Part shown: one piece after another, positions 45,226 to 57,683 of the stretch | Layout: every line of letters begins with the position of its first letter | Numbering within the stretch: the first letter of the stretch is position 1 | Assembly: GCA_019188255.1 (NCBI GenBank) | Contig: JAETXT010000014.1 | Coordinates: 1,240,001-1,304,000, forward strand | Source: Verticillium longisporum | Taxonomy: Eukaryota; Ascomycota; Sordariomycetes; Glomerellales; Plectosphaerellaceae | Reading direction: 5' to 3' | Length of the DNA stretch: 64,000 bases | Notes under the pieces: model-generated | Databases searched by the model: none | What the model was told of the DNA's origin: nothing | The model's input: the letters and a program-made list of their open reading frames with translations, nothing else | Made by a program: the position numbers and the translations under genes

Positions 45226-47701
45226 GCCTGGAGAGGCGTGGTCTGTGGTCATGTTCGGTGTGCGGATGCGGTGGCAATGTTGTGGTGATGTTGGCATGCT
45301 AGTATACCGTCAAACATCGGGAACGAGAGACTAGGCAGCTCAGGGAATTTTGAGGCTCACATCTCTCGATTCAATACCAAGAGGCTCGCATGCGAAGGTA
45401 TGTAGTGATGATTTTGGGAAACCAAGGCTAGCTCTACGACTCCAATACCTGAGAGGATGCCATCTTGCTCCGGCTCTCGTTTTGAGGATGTTCCTACAGT
45501 GGCCGTTTACAGTTTGACAGGAAATGACGACGACTGGGTTGAGAGACCCTCGTATGCTGAAATGACTGCATAATGTGTTTGTTTTCCATGCTGGACCCGA
45601 CCAAGACCATGATTGGCACGGCGATGAGCGTCCAATGAACTGTATTGTCTCAATGGCCTGCAACCACTGATGTCTCAAGGATGAGGAGCTGTCGGCTATA
45701 ACATGCAATGTAGAGCCGCCTCTGGTTCCCAGGTTGGAGATGGTGTTGGCGTACTATAAAGGCGACGATTTACACATGCTGGAAGCCCACAAATCGAACC
45801 GGTGGTGATCATGGATTCGAAGGGGCAGCTCAAACGACCATGTACCATTATTCGTGAATATGCGTGACTGTTGGTTTCCGTCCTTGCTGTCTTACTCTGC
45901 AAGCACGTTTAGCTTTTGTGTGAGATCAGCCGACATCCGACATGTCAGACGTCTCAGCCCTACGAGTTGGCTACGGACAGACGACCTGATGGACACGGAA
46001 GGGCCGTCATTTTGACAGTGCTACAGAAAGCAGATTGACCGCCGTCAATTAAACTTGCCGGCTTGACACCTCGAACGAAAAAGAACACGTTCCCAGGTGA
46101 AAGATTCGGGAAGAAAAATGAAAGGTAGTGCCTTGCAATCAGGATGACACCATCCACGAGCTTGTTTCATGGATCCATGAAGTCGAGTGTTTGTTGACAA
46201 AACATCCATTTCCGGCCGACAAAACCCGCAACAGCCGGGACCCAGCATCAGCGTGACGCGACCTCGACCAGCACTTGTACGCCAAGACGGACTGCGGTCG
46301 GCACCGTCTGGTCTGAGGCCGCAAACGGACGCACCAAGATTGAGCACGGCGATTTCGCCTGGCTTCCTTTGTTGGTACCCGGCGCTGGACCCGATCCCTC
46401 CCTCTGCTCCCTTGCTAGGGGTCACGACGGCGGGGGGCAACGACCTGCGGTCCGAGAAAATGTGCTGGTGAAACAGGCGGCCCCCATGTCTCACACGGGG
46501 CCGCGGCCGGCAAGGCGAACGGCAAGAAAGAAGCAGCGGGCCCCCGGAAATTACGGCGAGACAGAGCAAACCCTGAATCGAGTTATGTCTCTTTTCTTTT
46601 CAGGTTCTGATGCTCAGCTTACTGGCGCCAAGGGAGCAAAAGAAAAGGTGCCAGGGGCTTATTGTGCAATCGATGGTTGACCACCCTCCTCGGGGCTTCA
46701 TTGGCTAGTTCCCAAAGGCGAAGGGGGCCAGAAGCCCAAGCTCAAGGAAAGGCCGGCTGCTGGCCAAGGAACGGAGATGTGTGTGCGTGAGTGGACGAGG
46801 GATTTCCAAGATCTGGTCGCGCCTTCTGGCTGGAGATGGTGGTGGTCGAAGTCGATCGGTCGATTCAAAGCTCGTATCCGCAGAACAACGTCCGGTGTGC
46901 AGAGTGCATGACGCAAAGTGACGGTAGCCAGGCGACGATGGGCTGCGGGAGGGCCGACATGGTGTGGGATCAGTCAGCGTACATGATTCTTGGGTAGGTA
47001 GGTAGGCAGTGGTAGCGGGGTCAGCGAGAGAGGAGTCGTAGTTGGTGGTGTCAGTGGATGAGTGGTGAGTGGTGAGGGCTGAGGGGCTAGAGTCAACAGA
47101 GCCTCTTCGATCGACTGGATGGATGCTGTCTTGGAGAGAGGGGAAGCCTCCCGAGGCGACCTTTGTGGTCCTCCCAACCCCAACGAGCGGCCTCGTGCAG
47201 ATCGAGGCGCGACTGGGATGAGGCCGGGGCGGCGGATGGTGGGTCTCGGCAGAGGAGCTAAGCGATCACGACGAGAGCGACAGGGGCCGTGAGTCGACGC
47301 CTGGTGGTGGTGCCGCTTTTAAGAAAGAGCTGTCTTTGATCGAGTTACAATTGACGAGAACTGATAAACTCTGGACTGCCAATCGTGCCAATCGTGCTAA
47401 TCAATATCAGCTGGCAGAGCAGGGATTTACCAGGAGTATGCCATAGACATAATCTTAAGAATATTTCAAGAACGAAGGATGGTTGCGCTCCTGGCTACGT
47501 TCCTCCAGTCGCCATATCGTCACGAGTGAGACAGAAGATGTGGTTACTCGGACGGTCATCGCCATTATGGTCATAGCGGTGGACAGAATACTTGATAAGA
47601 AGTACTGAGGCCAAATTTCGGCATCAAAGGGATGACCTCTACTCAAAGCCACGAAGCATCCATCAGCCGGTCTACGGCAATAGTGAGTGCCCTGAAGGAT
47701 G

Positions 47702-47745
47702 CCTTCTAAAGCAGCGACGAATACCTTCTAAAGCAGCGACGAATA
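47702..47745. repeat. 22-bp perfect tandem duplication
   Basis: Two exact adjacent copies of a 22-base unit beginning CCTTCTAAAGCAGCGACG. Non-coding; probably a replication slippage product. Confidence 0.9.
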
Positions 47746-48801
47746 CTGGCCGAGCGTGTGGAGTGGCTGGTGCAAAGTACATGTAAAGCGGGTGGGAGTG
47801 CGCTAAAATCTGTGGCTAGTTTAGCGTGTCAAATCCCAAGCGGACAGCAGCAGGCCATGGTCCATCCGGCGCCCGCCGAACGCGCGCCGCCAACCCCCCA
47901 ACAATCGCTGTCGTCTTTCTGGTTGTCAACATGCCGCCAACAACACCGAACGACAATCCCTCCATCCATCACTCCATCACTCCATCCCTCCATCCCTCCC
48001 ACGCTCCAACCAACCCCCGCCCCTTCGCCTGGCATCCCGACCCCGCGATCCGGATTTCAAGCTACCAGGCCATGACGTCGTACACCGAAACGATGCCCCC
48101 CAAGTTCTCTTTCGTAAAGGACGAGCTCAAGCATGGCCCGACCACCAAATCACCTCTAAGGACAAGCTTGTTTTCAGAGTTTGTTCTATTTGGTCCAGGA
48201 CCGCCATCGCCCTTAGTGGACAGTGGGAAATAGTACCCCTTGCTGCCCGCATGACGCTGTGCTACCTGGGCGAGGCACTGGCGCCATCGTCAACACGAGC
48301 TTTTCTTCACCCGCTCCCCATCTCCCCCTGCCCTGAGCTGTAAGTTCGTGCTCTCCGTCATCCAACCTCAACCCCGGCCAGCGATCAGCGACGGCAGAGA
48401 ACATGGAGAAGCCAGCTGACCATGCGGCCGAACCTCTCCGCCTGCTTGCTGGTCCACAACCAAGCAGAACTCAGGTTCGAGCCCTGGCGCCTCCCGCAGT
48501 GGTCTTACAGCCATCCAATACCCACTTGCATGATAAAGCATGGCAGTCGAACCGCCCGTCTCGCGCTTCCCCACTGGAACATGAGAGGGAGAGGGGATGT
48601 GGTCAGCCAGGCTTGCACCATCGCAGCCAGAACAAGCGTGCTGCTGTCCCTGAAAGTTCGCCTTGCTTTTCTGACCGAAGCAGGGGTTTTCCGGGTTTCC
48701 AGGGCTGCCACGCCAGAAAAAAAGAGGCCCCTTGTCGCTGGGCTGGCTTGACATGCATGTCTCGGTTTTTGCCAACACGGCGCCAGGCACAGGCAACCCG
48801 A

Positions 48802-48857
48802 CCGACGTGTTTATTGTTTTCCCACCCTTCCGACGTGTTTATTGTTTTCCCACCCTT
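48802..48857. repeat. 28-bp perfect tandem duplication
   Basis: Two exact adjacent copies of a 28-base unit beginning CCGACGTGTTTATTG and ending CCCACCCTT. Non-coding. Confidence 0.9.
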
Positions 48858-50714
48858 GACAGCAGTTCATCGTGATGGAAAACTGCTTTTCTATAAACCA
48901 AAGAGAAGAGTGGACTATGCACGGACGATTCCGACCTCGACCTCGATTCCGCCCCGCTCGTGCTGAAAAGGCGGTCCGTTGAGATACATGGTCCTTGCTC
49001 TAGTCGACAGTCGATCCCGAAGATCGCGACTACCAGGGCAACCCCTGGGGAACAACTCATAGTGGCCCGACTCGGGTCTACGGCCACAAGTTGGGCTGGC
49101 ACTGGCTCTGACACTGACAACATCCAGGACGTCAGCGTGGCGTGGGGTTCAACACAACATTATGCCTTCTTGCCCTCTCTCGCCCAGCGCCATCCGCTCA
49201 ACGTCGTACGGCCTGGGATGCATCCTCGAATCTTGTGGAAGCCGGTTGTACGCCCCGGGTGCCACCGAAGGGGCAGTCGTCGAGGGAGCAACGCCGCAAC
49301 AGTCCTCGCAAGTCGATTGGCCTGGCGACGCAACCCAAAAGCAACCTTTTCCTCACCCCAAGGAAAGCTCTAGTACCTAGTACAGCGCCAAGGACTCAGA
49401 CACGAGGTCTACCCTCCTTTGCTGTACGCCGTAGCGGCCCTCGCTGCCCCTTCTCAGAAAGAGGCGTTTCTTCTGTCGACTTCGCTTTTCCGCAGGATGA
49501 GCAGCATTGACTTTCCGGCTACTCAGGGACCGGGCGCACTAGCTGCCCCCAGCGACCACTGGCCCCGAAGCCCGTGATGATGTTCTGACGGAGCGCCCTT
49601 TAACAGGACGGCGGTTTCCTCCACCCTACGGATCACGCCAACCCCCGCCAACCTCCGATATCGACATCACCTTTCGTTCGTCTTGGCCCGTTGGTCTTGT
49701 CTTGGATGATTCCTGGGCCCCGGCGCAGCCAATCATGCTGGCTACTCTCGCCTCTATCGATTCTCGGAAAGACATGTACTCGTCTGTGCTCTCCCATCTA
49801 CTAAACTCTTGACCAAGAGCGGTCTGGATTAGGGCATAGACATGAAGCCATGCACGCCGGCCATGCCGTCTACGTATGCCATGCTGCCCATGATTGGACC
49901 ACTTAATTGCATGTCGTCGTGATAGGGCCTTCCCAACCCCCTGTCACCTGTCGTCTGTGTTGTCTTACCAACCTTGGCCAACCTCGTCTCTTGCTCGCAC
50001 TTTGACCTGCGTTCAGCGCCACGGTGACCGTTCGCCTGCCCTTTGCCGGCTTCCCTGGGTACCTTACCCAGGGTTTCCTGACGCCTCAACACTCAACCTA
50101 GTGACCTCAGACGAAGAAGCACGGCTAGACGTGGGCTTTGTCCGGAAAAAGCACAAACTATGTCCAGGTCCGCCCCTGTTGCCCATGGCACCCCCCCCGC
50201 AACTTACATCCACGTCGTGTCACATCCCTTGGCAGGTGTACCATGTCTTGGTAGCCCTTGGCCTCATCCACCGACTGTGACGTCCCGGACTCAAGGCCCC
50301 TCCACCCCGCTGCGTCCCTGGACAAGTGGTCATCAGCATCGACTAATGCATGCGCTTGTGGGGATCGGAGGCTAAATGACCAGCGCGGTCGGCAAGAGCT
50401 GGGCCATGGCACATCATCACACCTTTTCTTCGTGCGATGGGCGTACTGTCTGTCTGTCTGATGCAAGCAGGGAGCATGGCGTTCAGCCCTCGGAAGGAGA
50501 TATAAGCTTACCGGCCATCCTCCTCGTTTGCCTGACACCATTCTCACCAGCCTCCCTCAAGTCTTCCTCTGCCAACCTTCCCGTCCGCCTCGCTGCTCCC
50601 AAGTAACTCCTTCGCTAAGGTTACTTAAAAACCCTCGTTCGATCGGTGCTATCCCACAGAACCCCCCTCGTTCACAAGACAGAAAGCACACTCGCCCTCC
50701 TCCCAAACCTCAGG

Positions 50715-52048
50715 ATGAAGTTCCCCCTCGCCGTCTTGGCCCTGGCTGGCGTTGTCGCCGCCGGCGACTATCCCGCTCCTGACGCCCCGGTCTATGAGCC
50801 CCCCAAGGACCACTATCCTGCTCCTTCTGCCCCTCCCGTCTACGAGCCTCCTGCCGAGTCTCACCCCGTCTATGAGCCTCCCAAGGAGTCGTACCCTCCC
50901 GTCGAGCCTCCCAAGGAGTCCCACCCGGTCTACGAGCCTCCTGCCGAGTCTCATCCCGTCTATGAGCCCCCCAAGGAGTCCCACCCCGTCTATCAGCCTC
51001 CCAAGGAGTCGTACCCTCCTGTTGAGCCTCCTAAGGAGTCGTACCCCCCTACTCCCCCTCATGAGTACCCTCCCCCCGAGCATGTCACGGTCACTACCGA
51101 ATACGAGATCACTATCACCTCTCTCTGCCCCACCACCGAGACCATCACCGAGCACGGCACAACCTACTACAACACGTGAGTTCATCTGCGAAACGGTACT
51201 GCTCGATGCTTGACCACTAACACAACTCAAGGTACACGACTACCGACACGATTGTGACCAAGGTCTACACGACCCTGTATGAGACCGTCAAGAAGCCTGA
51301 TGTGACCCACGTTGAGAAGGCCACCGACTACATCACCAAGACCATTGAGAAGCCTGTCACTGAGACCAAGTACATTGACGGGCACACCAGTGTCATCACG
51401 TGAGTCTACACCCATCACGGGTAACACTTTCAATTTCAGCTGACCCGAAGTAGCCACATCGAGACTCAGATCGTCACCGAGCACGTGCCTGTCACCAAGG
51501 TCCACGAAGTTCCTGGCCCTGATGTCACCTCCATCGACAAAGAGATCGAGTACCAGACCAAGACGATTGAGGTGCCCGTCTACCAGACCTCTGTCATTGA
51601 CGGCAAGACAGTTGTCCAGACGTAAGTGACGCAAACCACACGAATCGCATAAATGAAATATTAACGCTTTTTCTCCATCAGTCACTACAAGACGGAAGTC
51701 ATCACGACGCACGTCCCTGTCACGCACGTCAAGACGGTCCAGAAGCCTGATGTTACCAAGACTGCCGAGGCGGTCATCTACACAACTATCCAGGGTGAGC
51801 AGGCCGTGACCGTCACTCACTACGAGGAGGGTGAGACGATTCACATCCAGCCCACCGACGTTGTCCACCCCGAGCCCAGCACCTTCACCGAGATCGTCGT
51901 CCCTCCCCCTACGACCGTCTCTGAGCCCGCCGTCACCGTCCCCGCCACTACTGCGCCCGAGACCGTCCCCACGGCCGCTGCTCAAGCCAACCAGGCTCCC
52001 GTCATTGCCATGGTGGCCGGTATTGCTGGTGCCATTGCTCTTCTCTAA
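50715..52048 (+). CDS. Proline-rich repeat, GPI-type cell-surface protein
   Basis: Predicted 387-residue secreted or wall protein. Exons are 50715-51175, 51232-51399, 51454-51621 and 51682-52048; all three introns (56, 54 and 60 bases) interrupt an ACN Thr codon after its second base. A signal peptide is clear (MKFPLAVLALAGVVAAG). Residues about 18-125 are a tandem Pro-rich repeat of the form PPKESHPVYEPPAESHPVYE. This is followed by Thr/Val-rich beta-type modules: exons 2 and 3 are each exactly 168 nt and encode related 56-residue units (KPDVTHVEKATDYITKTIEK versus GPDVTSIDKEIEYQTKTIEV), and exon 4 starts with a third, partial unit. The C-terminus is Ser/Thr/Pro-rich, then AAQANQAP and a hydrophobic tail (VIAMVAGIAGAIALL) without a following charge, as expected for GPI attachment. 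It may function in the wall or adhesion; no enzymatic domain is present. Confidence 0.88.
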
Positions 52049-53091
52049 GAGCTCTCCCCCTTGACCTTTTCATTTTCTTCTTCAATGTCCCTATTTTCAC
52101 TTCTCTACCCACTTGTGGATTTCGTCCCTTCGTAGACGATAATTATAATACTGGTGTTGGGGAAGTAAGTCTCTGTCACGATACGTCGGACTCTTTTTTA
52201 TGTCCAACTCGGGAGCCTCTACGGCGCAAATGGAAACGGGATCAGGAAAACATACCACACTCATTAGACACAGTGGGCGGTGCGCTGCAGCGCCACCACG
52301 CGGAACACGGCGCTTGGAAACGACGGAGAGGTTACGGAGGCCCGTGGGCGCGGGCCTGGGGGATGTTGTGTTCATATCTTTCCGTACATGATTAGAGACC
52401 GTCGTGGGACGATGGGCCTCCATCTCTGGGTCAGCCCGGTCAATGGAGGGTCAAGTAGTCTTGATGATAAGTTGATCATAGCATTACGTTTCTGCCGTGC
52501 TGTGCTGTGCATACATTGGTGCTGGACTTCTGCCTTGTCGGCTGGTGTCCTCTGTCTGCCTCTATACTCAAGATGCAAGTTGACTTGCGTGAGACGTGTC
52601 GCTGTTGACGGATGAACTGCGAGGTAGCAGCCGAGGCATGTATTTTGTGTAATGGCTGAGCCCTCAGTTGAGAAAAGGTACGACTGGAAACCAAGGGAAA
52701 CAACATGAGCTAGTACGATGTGAAGAGGTGCAATGGGCGTATGGGTGAGGACAGGTCTGTGTCCTATGTAGTGCGGCCCACCGTGGTGAGTCGCTTTGCA
52801 GATAGGCCATCGTGAACGGTGTAGTGTTGTGAGTATCTCGTAGTGCGAAGCACGCATAACAATGGCCGCTGGACGCATCGCTATAGTGTGGTATGACAGA
52901 GGCGTGTCTCACATGTCAGAAGGCACGCATAGGCGTAGCCACAGGTGGAAACGTGTTCATATCCAGAAACTCGAAAACCGCAATGAAAGCAGTCATATTG
53001 CACAAAAATAGCTGCAATGGGTATTCTAACGCTCCATCTACATACATTCCATCCATCCTCAAACCCTGCTATGCAAAGACCTAGAACCACC
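52049..53091. other. Convergent intergenic, two 3' UTRs
   Basis: Lies between the stop of the cell-surface gene and the stop of PEX8. The first 40 bases are pyrimidine-rich and the rest shows no gene. The 168-codon open frame 52372-52878 (minus) has no recognised motif. Confidence 0.5.
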
Positions 53092-55160
53092 TCACAGCTT
53101 GCTCGCCCTCTCCTCGTCCACGAGCGCACCGCTCATCATGGCTGGTGGCGCGCTCCTTCCAATGACAAGCTCCCTGCCTCCCTTGGTCCCCCACCACGCG
53201 ACGCCAATCGCCGCTCGCTCAACATCCAGCTCTCCGCTGACGAGAACCTCGACGAACCGCTCCCGCACGAGCTTGCGCATGGCGGGGTCGGCAATCTCGG
53301 CCATCGTCCTGGCTGTGACGGTCATCCACTCCTCGACCAGGGGCAGCGGCAGGAACGGCAGGGCATCGATGAGGGTCACGACCAGCGAGCTTTGTTCCGA
53401 GTGCGGTTGCGGCGGCTGGTTTTCGTTGTCCTCGGCCTGGGCGAGGGCGTCCGGGGTCGGAGGTAGAGGCTCGACGCCGGCGCTGAGGGCGCGGAAGCGG
53501 ACCATCTCGAGCAAGGTCTCGGAGAGATAGGGGTCTGTGGCAGAGATGGGATAGGGTGGCGAGACGATTTGCATGATTGTCTTGAAGGCAACGCGGAACT
53601 GTCGGGTGGAGATGTGAGAGGGGAACGAGGCGAAGAGGGTGTCTACGTAAAACGGGACAACCTTGACGGTCATTGGGCCGTTGTGAGGGCAGGCGAGGGC
53701 GGACAGGATGGCGCTGTGGGCTGACTCGAAGATCTCCAGAGACAGTGATGTCGGCGGGCCAGTGTGAGTGAGGTAGGTAGTTGCGGGCTGGACGATGAGC
53801 TCGTCGCAGGCCTCGGTGGGGATATTCAGAGGCAGATGCTCGGCAACATTGAGGTAGAAAAGGTCAAGAGATCGGTGCACTGGGTGATACAGTGAGTGGC
53901 TCCGTACGGCACTGGGACTGGTGGGCTTGATGCCCGCCAGGAAGGCAACCGCAGCGTCAGGATATCTGACTAGGGTGTCAAGAGATGTGAGGTAGGTAAA
54001 GGAGTAAACCTGGAACGAGCTGTTGTTGTCCCTGGAGCCAATGAAGAAAAGATCGCGTAGCGTTCGCAGTGTTCTGGTGGCCAGTTCCGGAGCAACCTCT
54101 CGGCTCCTCAGAGATGGATCCAGCAGGCTCCGCGCCACAATGGCTTGCAACGTCGTCACCGTTGCGTAGAGCATCTTCTTAAAAGTCTGCCACAGGGCCG
54201 GCACGGTGACTTGCGAAGCCTCGGTAGTATAACGCATCGACTCGTCGAGAGAGTCAATACTCGACAGCCGCGTGGCTTGCCATTGGTGTCTGACGCGATT
54301 ACTGAAGTCCATCAGCGCCGTGTGTGCGGCCAGAACAACGGCTGGGTTCGTCGCTTGTTCCACGGCAAAGGCAGCCAGTCTTGACAGCGGGCCCATGCCC
54401 CCATGATCGGTTTCGACTCGAGAGCCTGCAGCATGGCATACGAGGGAGAAGTTGGTGCCCAATGTATTTGGGGGCCAACATCCTGGATATCGTTATTGAT
54501 GGCAGCCAGAAAGTCGCCGTTCTGGAACCCCTCCTCGCCAACCATCGCCTGCACGGTAAGTGGCAGAAGCGCATCGTAGTTGATCAGGCTCCTGCGGGTT
54601 TCCGACAAGAGTGGGAACGCGTAGTTCAGCGCGAGAACAATTGAACCTGTGGCCATCGGCCCTTCAATTGTCGCCGTCTCCATTGCCAGGTTCGCCGCAG
54701 TGACGACAGCCTGCTCAAGTGTGCTGCGCAAGCCATTCGACAAGGACCGCCGGTCATTGCCTTCCATGCCCATGAGCACACCAGTCAGGACCAGTAGGTG
54801 TTGCCATCTGTGCGAGCGGTCATCAGCACCCTTTGCGACGGCCCTCGCCCACACCTCGGACGTGAGTCCACCGCTCTGTCTCTGGCCCTGATGCGTGGTG
54901 GGGTCGAGCTCGTGGTCGCGAACGCGGAGAGCCGCGGTGTTGTAGATGCTGATGATGCGGAGGCTCGTCCGCAGTCCATCACGTCGGTGCCATATCGCGG
55001 GTGCGATGAGGAGTTGCGAGGTGAGAACGCCGAGGTTCAGCGGGTTGGACAGCGTCGTGAGGAGGTTCGTAGTCGATCCGACTATCTGATTCGTCTTGTG
55101 GTCGTCGTGGACGTTCCGGTACAGTTGCAACACTGTGTTGAGGAGGCGGTCTGCCGGCAT
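53092..55160 (-). CDS. PEX8: Pex8-like intraperoxisomal peroxin, one apparent frameshift
   Basis: Predicted 689-residue peroxin, single exon. Pex8 sits on the lumenal side of the peroxisomal membrane and links the docking and RING complexes of the matrix-import machinery. Support: the N-terminus MPADRLLNTVLQLYRN, the TTNLLTTLSNPLNLGVLTSQ segment, GLRTSLRIISIYNTAALRV, and a C-terminus ending ERASKL, a classic PTS1 signal that Pex8 itself carries. The frame breaks at a run of five C on the plus strand (54398-54402). Adding one base joins ESKPIMG to GMGPLSRLAAFAVEQATNP, and makes the whole length an exact multiple of three (2,069 + 1). The start at 55160 is chosen because the family begins there; a longer in-frame extension to 55442 would run over the divergent promoter. 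Confidence 0.88.
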
Positions 55161-55545
55161 GTTGGGCTCGCGCAGTATGATGTTCGGCGCAGTGTACTTG
55201 TTCGGTTCCTGGGCGAGGGGATGCGTCTTTGGAGATGGAAGATGGTGGTCGCCAAGTCGCTGGACCACAAGTGACGCTCTCTGGGCGAGCCGTCCGTACC
55301 GAGGCAGGTGATTGAGCCTAACGCAACCCCCTAAGCTTGCCGAATGACACCCCAGGTGTCGCTTTCGTTCGGCCCACCCCTCCTCCCACGCCCACCTTAC
55401 CGCACCCGCCACCCGCCATCTCGCGACAGCATTGTCCTTCAAACATCCTTTTGTCCATCGCGAACCTCACAACTCAGCATGCCATGAACGGTCTCGTCGC
55501 TCACCAAAGTGTCGACCGAAGCAGGAGCGCCATACCACCGCCATA
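55161..55545. other. Divergent promoter PEX8/TMEM170-like
   Basis: Shared upstream region of two divergent genes, C-rich toward the plus-strand gene. No TATA box or repeats recognised. Confidence 0.5.
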
Positions 55546-56041
55546 ATGTCGCTTCGCGCGGAGAATTACCCGCCGGATAACTACCAAACCCCCCCGTTTC
55601 CGTCCATCCCCTTCCAATTGATGGACCTGACAAGGGACCATCGCTGGAGTCTGTATTACATCGGCGACATCTGGCGCTTCACCGTGCTGTGGACTCTGAT
55701 CATCTACGGGGTTGTGCATCTCGCTTCTGCCTTTATCGCCTTAGCCATGCAGGGTGGAAAGAAGCGCTCGCTCATGTACCTCTGGGTAGCTCCCATTGTC
55801 TACGTCGCCGCAGCGCTGATTCAAGGCCTCCTGGCTGGAAGTGTAGTGGGATTGGTGTATGTTGAGCATCATCTACTGCCTGACGTGGTATTCTTTTTGC
55901 TGACTGGCGACGACTCGCAGGCTTGGGGCTGTGTACAATGCCGGCTACTTCTCCATGTCGACCTGGGTCCCTGTCCTCTGGGGTGTCATCAACGTCCTCG
56001 TCCTCATCGTCTCCTCCTTCTCCATACAAGGCGGCTTGTGA
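55546..56041 (+). CDS. TMEM170-like small membrane protein
   Basis: Predicted 143-residue protein with three to four hydrophobic segments, matching the TMEM170 family (ER and nuclear-envelope membrane shape in animals; fungal role not known). Exons are 55546-55856 and 55921-56041; the 64-base intron (GTATGT...GCAG) completes a Val codon. Landmarks: RDHRWSLYYIGDIWRFT, YLWVAPIVYVAAALIQGLLA, GSVVGLVLGAVYNAGYFSMS and the conserved end VLVLIVSSFSIQGGL. The ATG at 55546 is selected because the family starts shortly before the Pro/Tyr-rich segment. Its stop lies only six bases from the stop of the convergent acetyltransferase gene. Confidence 0.88.
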
Positions 56042-56047
56042 AGACTT

Positions 56048-56812
56048 TTACGAAGCATAGTTGATATTCGTCGATGTGGCAGGGATTGTTTCGGCGGGCA
56101 CCGATACTTCGACCTTTTTGATGACGCGCGCTGGGTTACCCGCAACGACAACGTGATCCGGAACGTCCTTGGTCACGACACTACCAGCACCGACCGTTAC
56201 ACCCCGGCCAATGGTTACACCCGGCAGTACAATGCAGTTGCCGCCGAACCAGCAGTCGTCGCCGATGGTGATGGGCTTGCCGCTCTCGGGACCCTGCGTG
56301 CCGTTGCGGAGGGTCGGATCCAGCGGATGGGTTCCGCTGAAGAAAGAGCAGTTGGGTCCGATTAGCGTACGCGAGCCGATGGAGATAAGGCAGGTGTCTA
56401 TCCAGGTGCTGTTCACGTTGACATAAACGTTGCGACCAAGCCTATGAGCAAGCGTGAGCAGTAAGCCAAGGGGACAATGGGGAGAGACAGCCTCACTTGA
56501 CATTGTGGCCGTAATCCATCCGAATCGGAGAGTCGATCCAGGGCCAGTCCTGAAGGAGCATGTCATCTTCTTCCTGGCTCATGGCTTGCGGAGGAAGAGG
56601 TGTCTCGTCACAGTTGAGGCTGTCACGTCGTCAGCGACAAATATCGAGCCACAAGGCGAACCTGGGGGATGATGGTACTCTTTCCACAGCTCAACGAGCT
56701 CCCTGCGGCTCACATCACCAGCCGCGTTCAGTCTCTGGTACGCCTTGCGGCACCTTTGGCGATCGGCGATGAGATCAGGCGAGAAGGCATAGTAGAGCTC
56801 GCCATTTGCCAT
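56048..56812 (-). CDS. Maltose/galactoside-type O-acetyltransferase (hexapeptide repeat)
   Basis: Predicted 214-residue left-handed beta-helix acetyltransferase of the Maa/LacA/NodL group, using acetyl-CoA; the acceptor is probably a sugar or related hydroxyl compound but is not determined. Exons are 56812-56639, 56573-56497 and 56441-56048. The second intron (56496-56442) is clear. The first (56638-56574, GTCGCT donor) is the choice that best preserves length and frame; a GTACCA donor about 30 bases upstream with a different acceptor is an alternative. Motifs: ANGELYYAFSPDLIADR (mac domain start), LGRNVYVNVNSTWIDTC, IGPNCSFFSGTHPLDP (with catalytic His), and hexapeptide turns VLPGVTIGRGVTVGAGSV and VVAGNPARVIKKVE. 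Homologues usually have some ten residues before the ANGELYYAF segment; in-frame sequence upstream of 56812 (IDREENRRR) fits but has no ATG, so the start may lie in an unrecognised upstream exon. Confidence 0.85.
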
Positions 56813-57683
56813 GCGACGCCTGTTTTCCTCTCGGTCGATTGTGCGGATATCCACGTTGGGGGGGGCGTCGGGATTCTCGATACCGCAGATCAATACACTT
56901 TTTTTTGGGGGGTACAAATTGTCGCTTCCGAATTTGTCTTGGCAAGATATCTATGCGGCGAGTCCTTCTGTCTTAAGGTAAACACGATGAGAAGCTAGCG
57001 TAACGATAGCTTTCTGTGAGATTGTCGTTGGAAGATCAGTAGCAGAAAACAAGAGGGGCTCCAAGCTGCAGTCTGTTTCTGAGGCTCTACAATTACGTCA
57101 GAGCCTCCCGAGACACGCCCTAGATCTTAGGGAACGCTGCTGTATTTCTGACCCCACAGCGCCCTGAAGCCCCTGAACGGCCCGTGCCCCGCGGTGCAGC
57201 CCCTCGCTGGATGAGCCACGGTGTCGGTGAACCCCTGACCTTCAGCACACCTCGGTGAAGACTCTGATGTGTGTCAAGTGAAACCTCGCCATCACCAGTC
57301 ATCTCGATTCGCCATCACCCACTCGGCATGAGCACTTGTTGTTGGGAATAACTTGATGGTTGGATCACTTTCTATAAACCTAGCGTTGATAACGACAAGC
57401 CGGCGGGCGCATCCTTCTCATTGTCCACAGCGCAACGCAACGAATTGGTAGACCATTGTTCTTGAGAACAATTGCCACGCCAGCGCGGGGCGCAACATTC
57501 ACGATGGCCGGCTTTGAGCATCTGTAAGTGGGAACATGTTCATAACCAGACATCTTATCATGGAAACTTCCCTGGTCTTTGGCGGCTTCCAATCGCTGTC
57601 TGCCACTGCTGTTCTCCCTCTCTGCCATTCCCACCTCACATCACATCACGTATTTCCCTCTGCCTACCACCACTCGCACCATC
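56813..57683. other. Divergent intergenic region
   Basis: Upstream of the acetyltransferase (minus) and STE14 (plus). It contains runs of seven to nine identical bases at 56856 and 56900. An upstream in-frame ATG at 57579 exists, but the family alignment of STE14 does not require it. No other gene seen. Confidence 0.5.

Larger units (their letters stand above)
44316..50714. other. Long gene-poor region holding the 5S pair
   Basis: About 6.4 kb with only two 5S rRNA genes supportable (described separately). Open frames of up to about 187 codons (48403-48966, plus) lack recognised motifs or splice structure. Two short tandem duplications at 47702-47745 and 48802-48857, CCATC simple sequence near 47950-48000, and a TATAA-like word near 50503 upstream of the cell-surface gene are visible. 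Confidence 0.5.

Noticed and set aside
45781..45830. B-box-like GGTTCGATT on minus
   Set aside because: No A box at a suitable distance and no cloverleaf folding.
46045..46569. 174-codon open frame on minus
   Set aside because: No motif, no conserved-looking segment; likely chance.
50649..51985. Antisense open frames of 193 and 252 codons across the cell-surface gene
   Set aside because: Gly/Leu/Arg-rich translations of Pro/Thr repeats, crossing all three introns; the plus-strand gene has a signal peptide, splice sites and a GPI tail.
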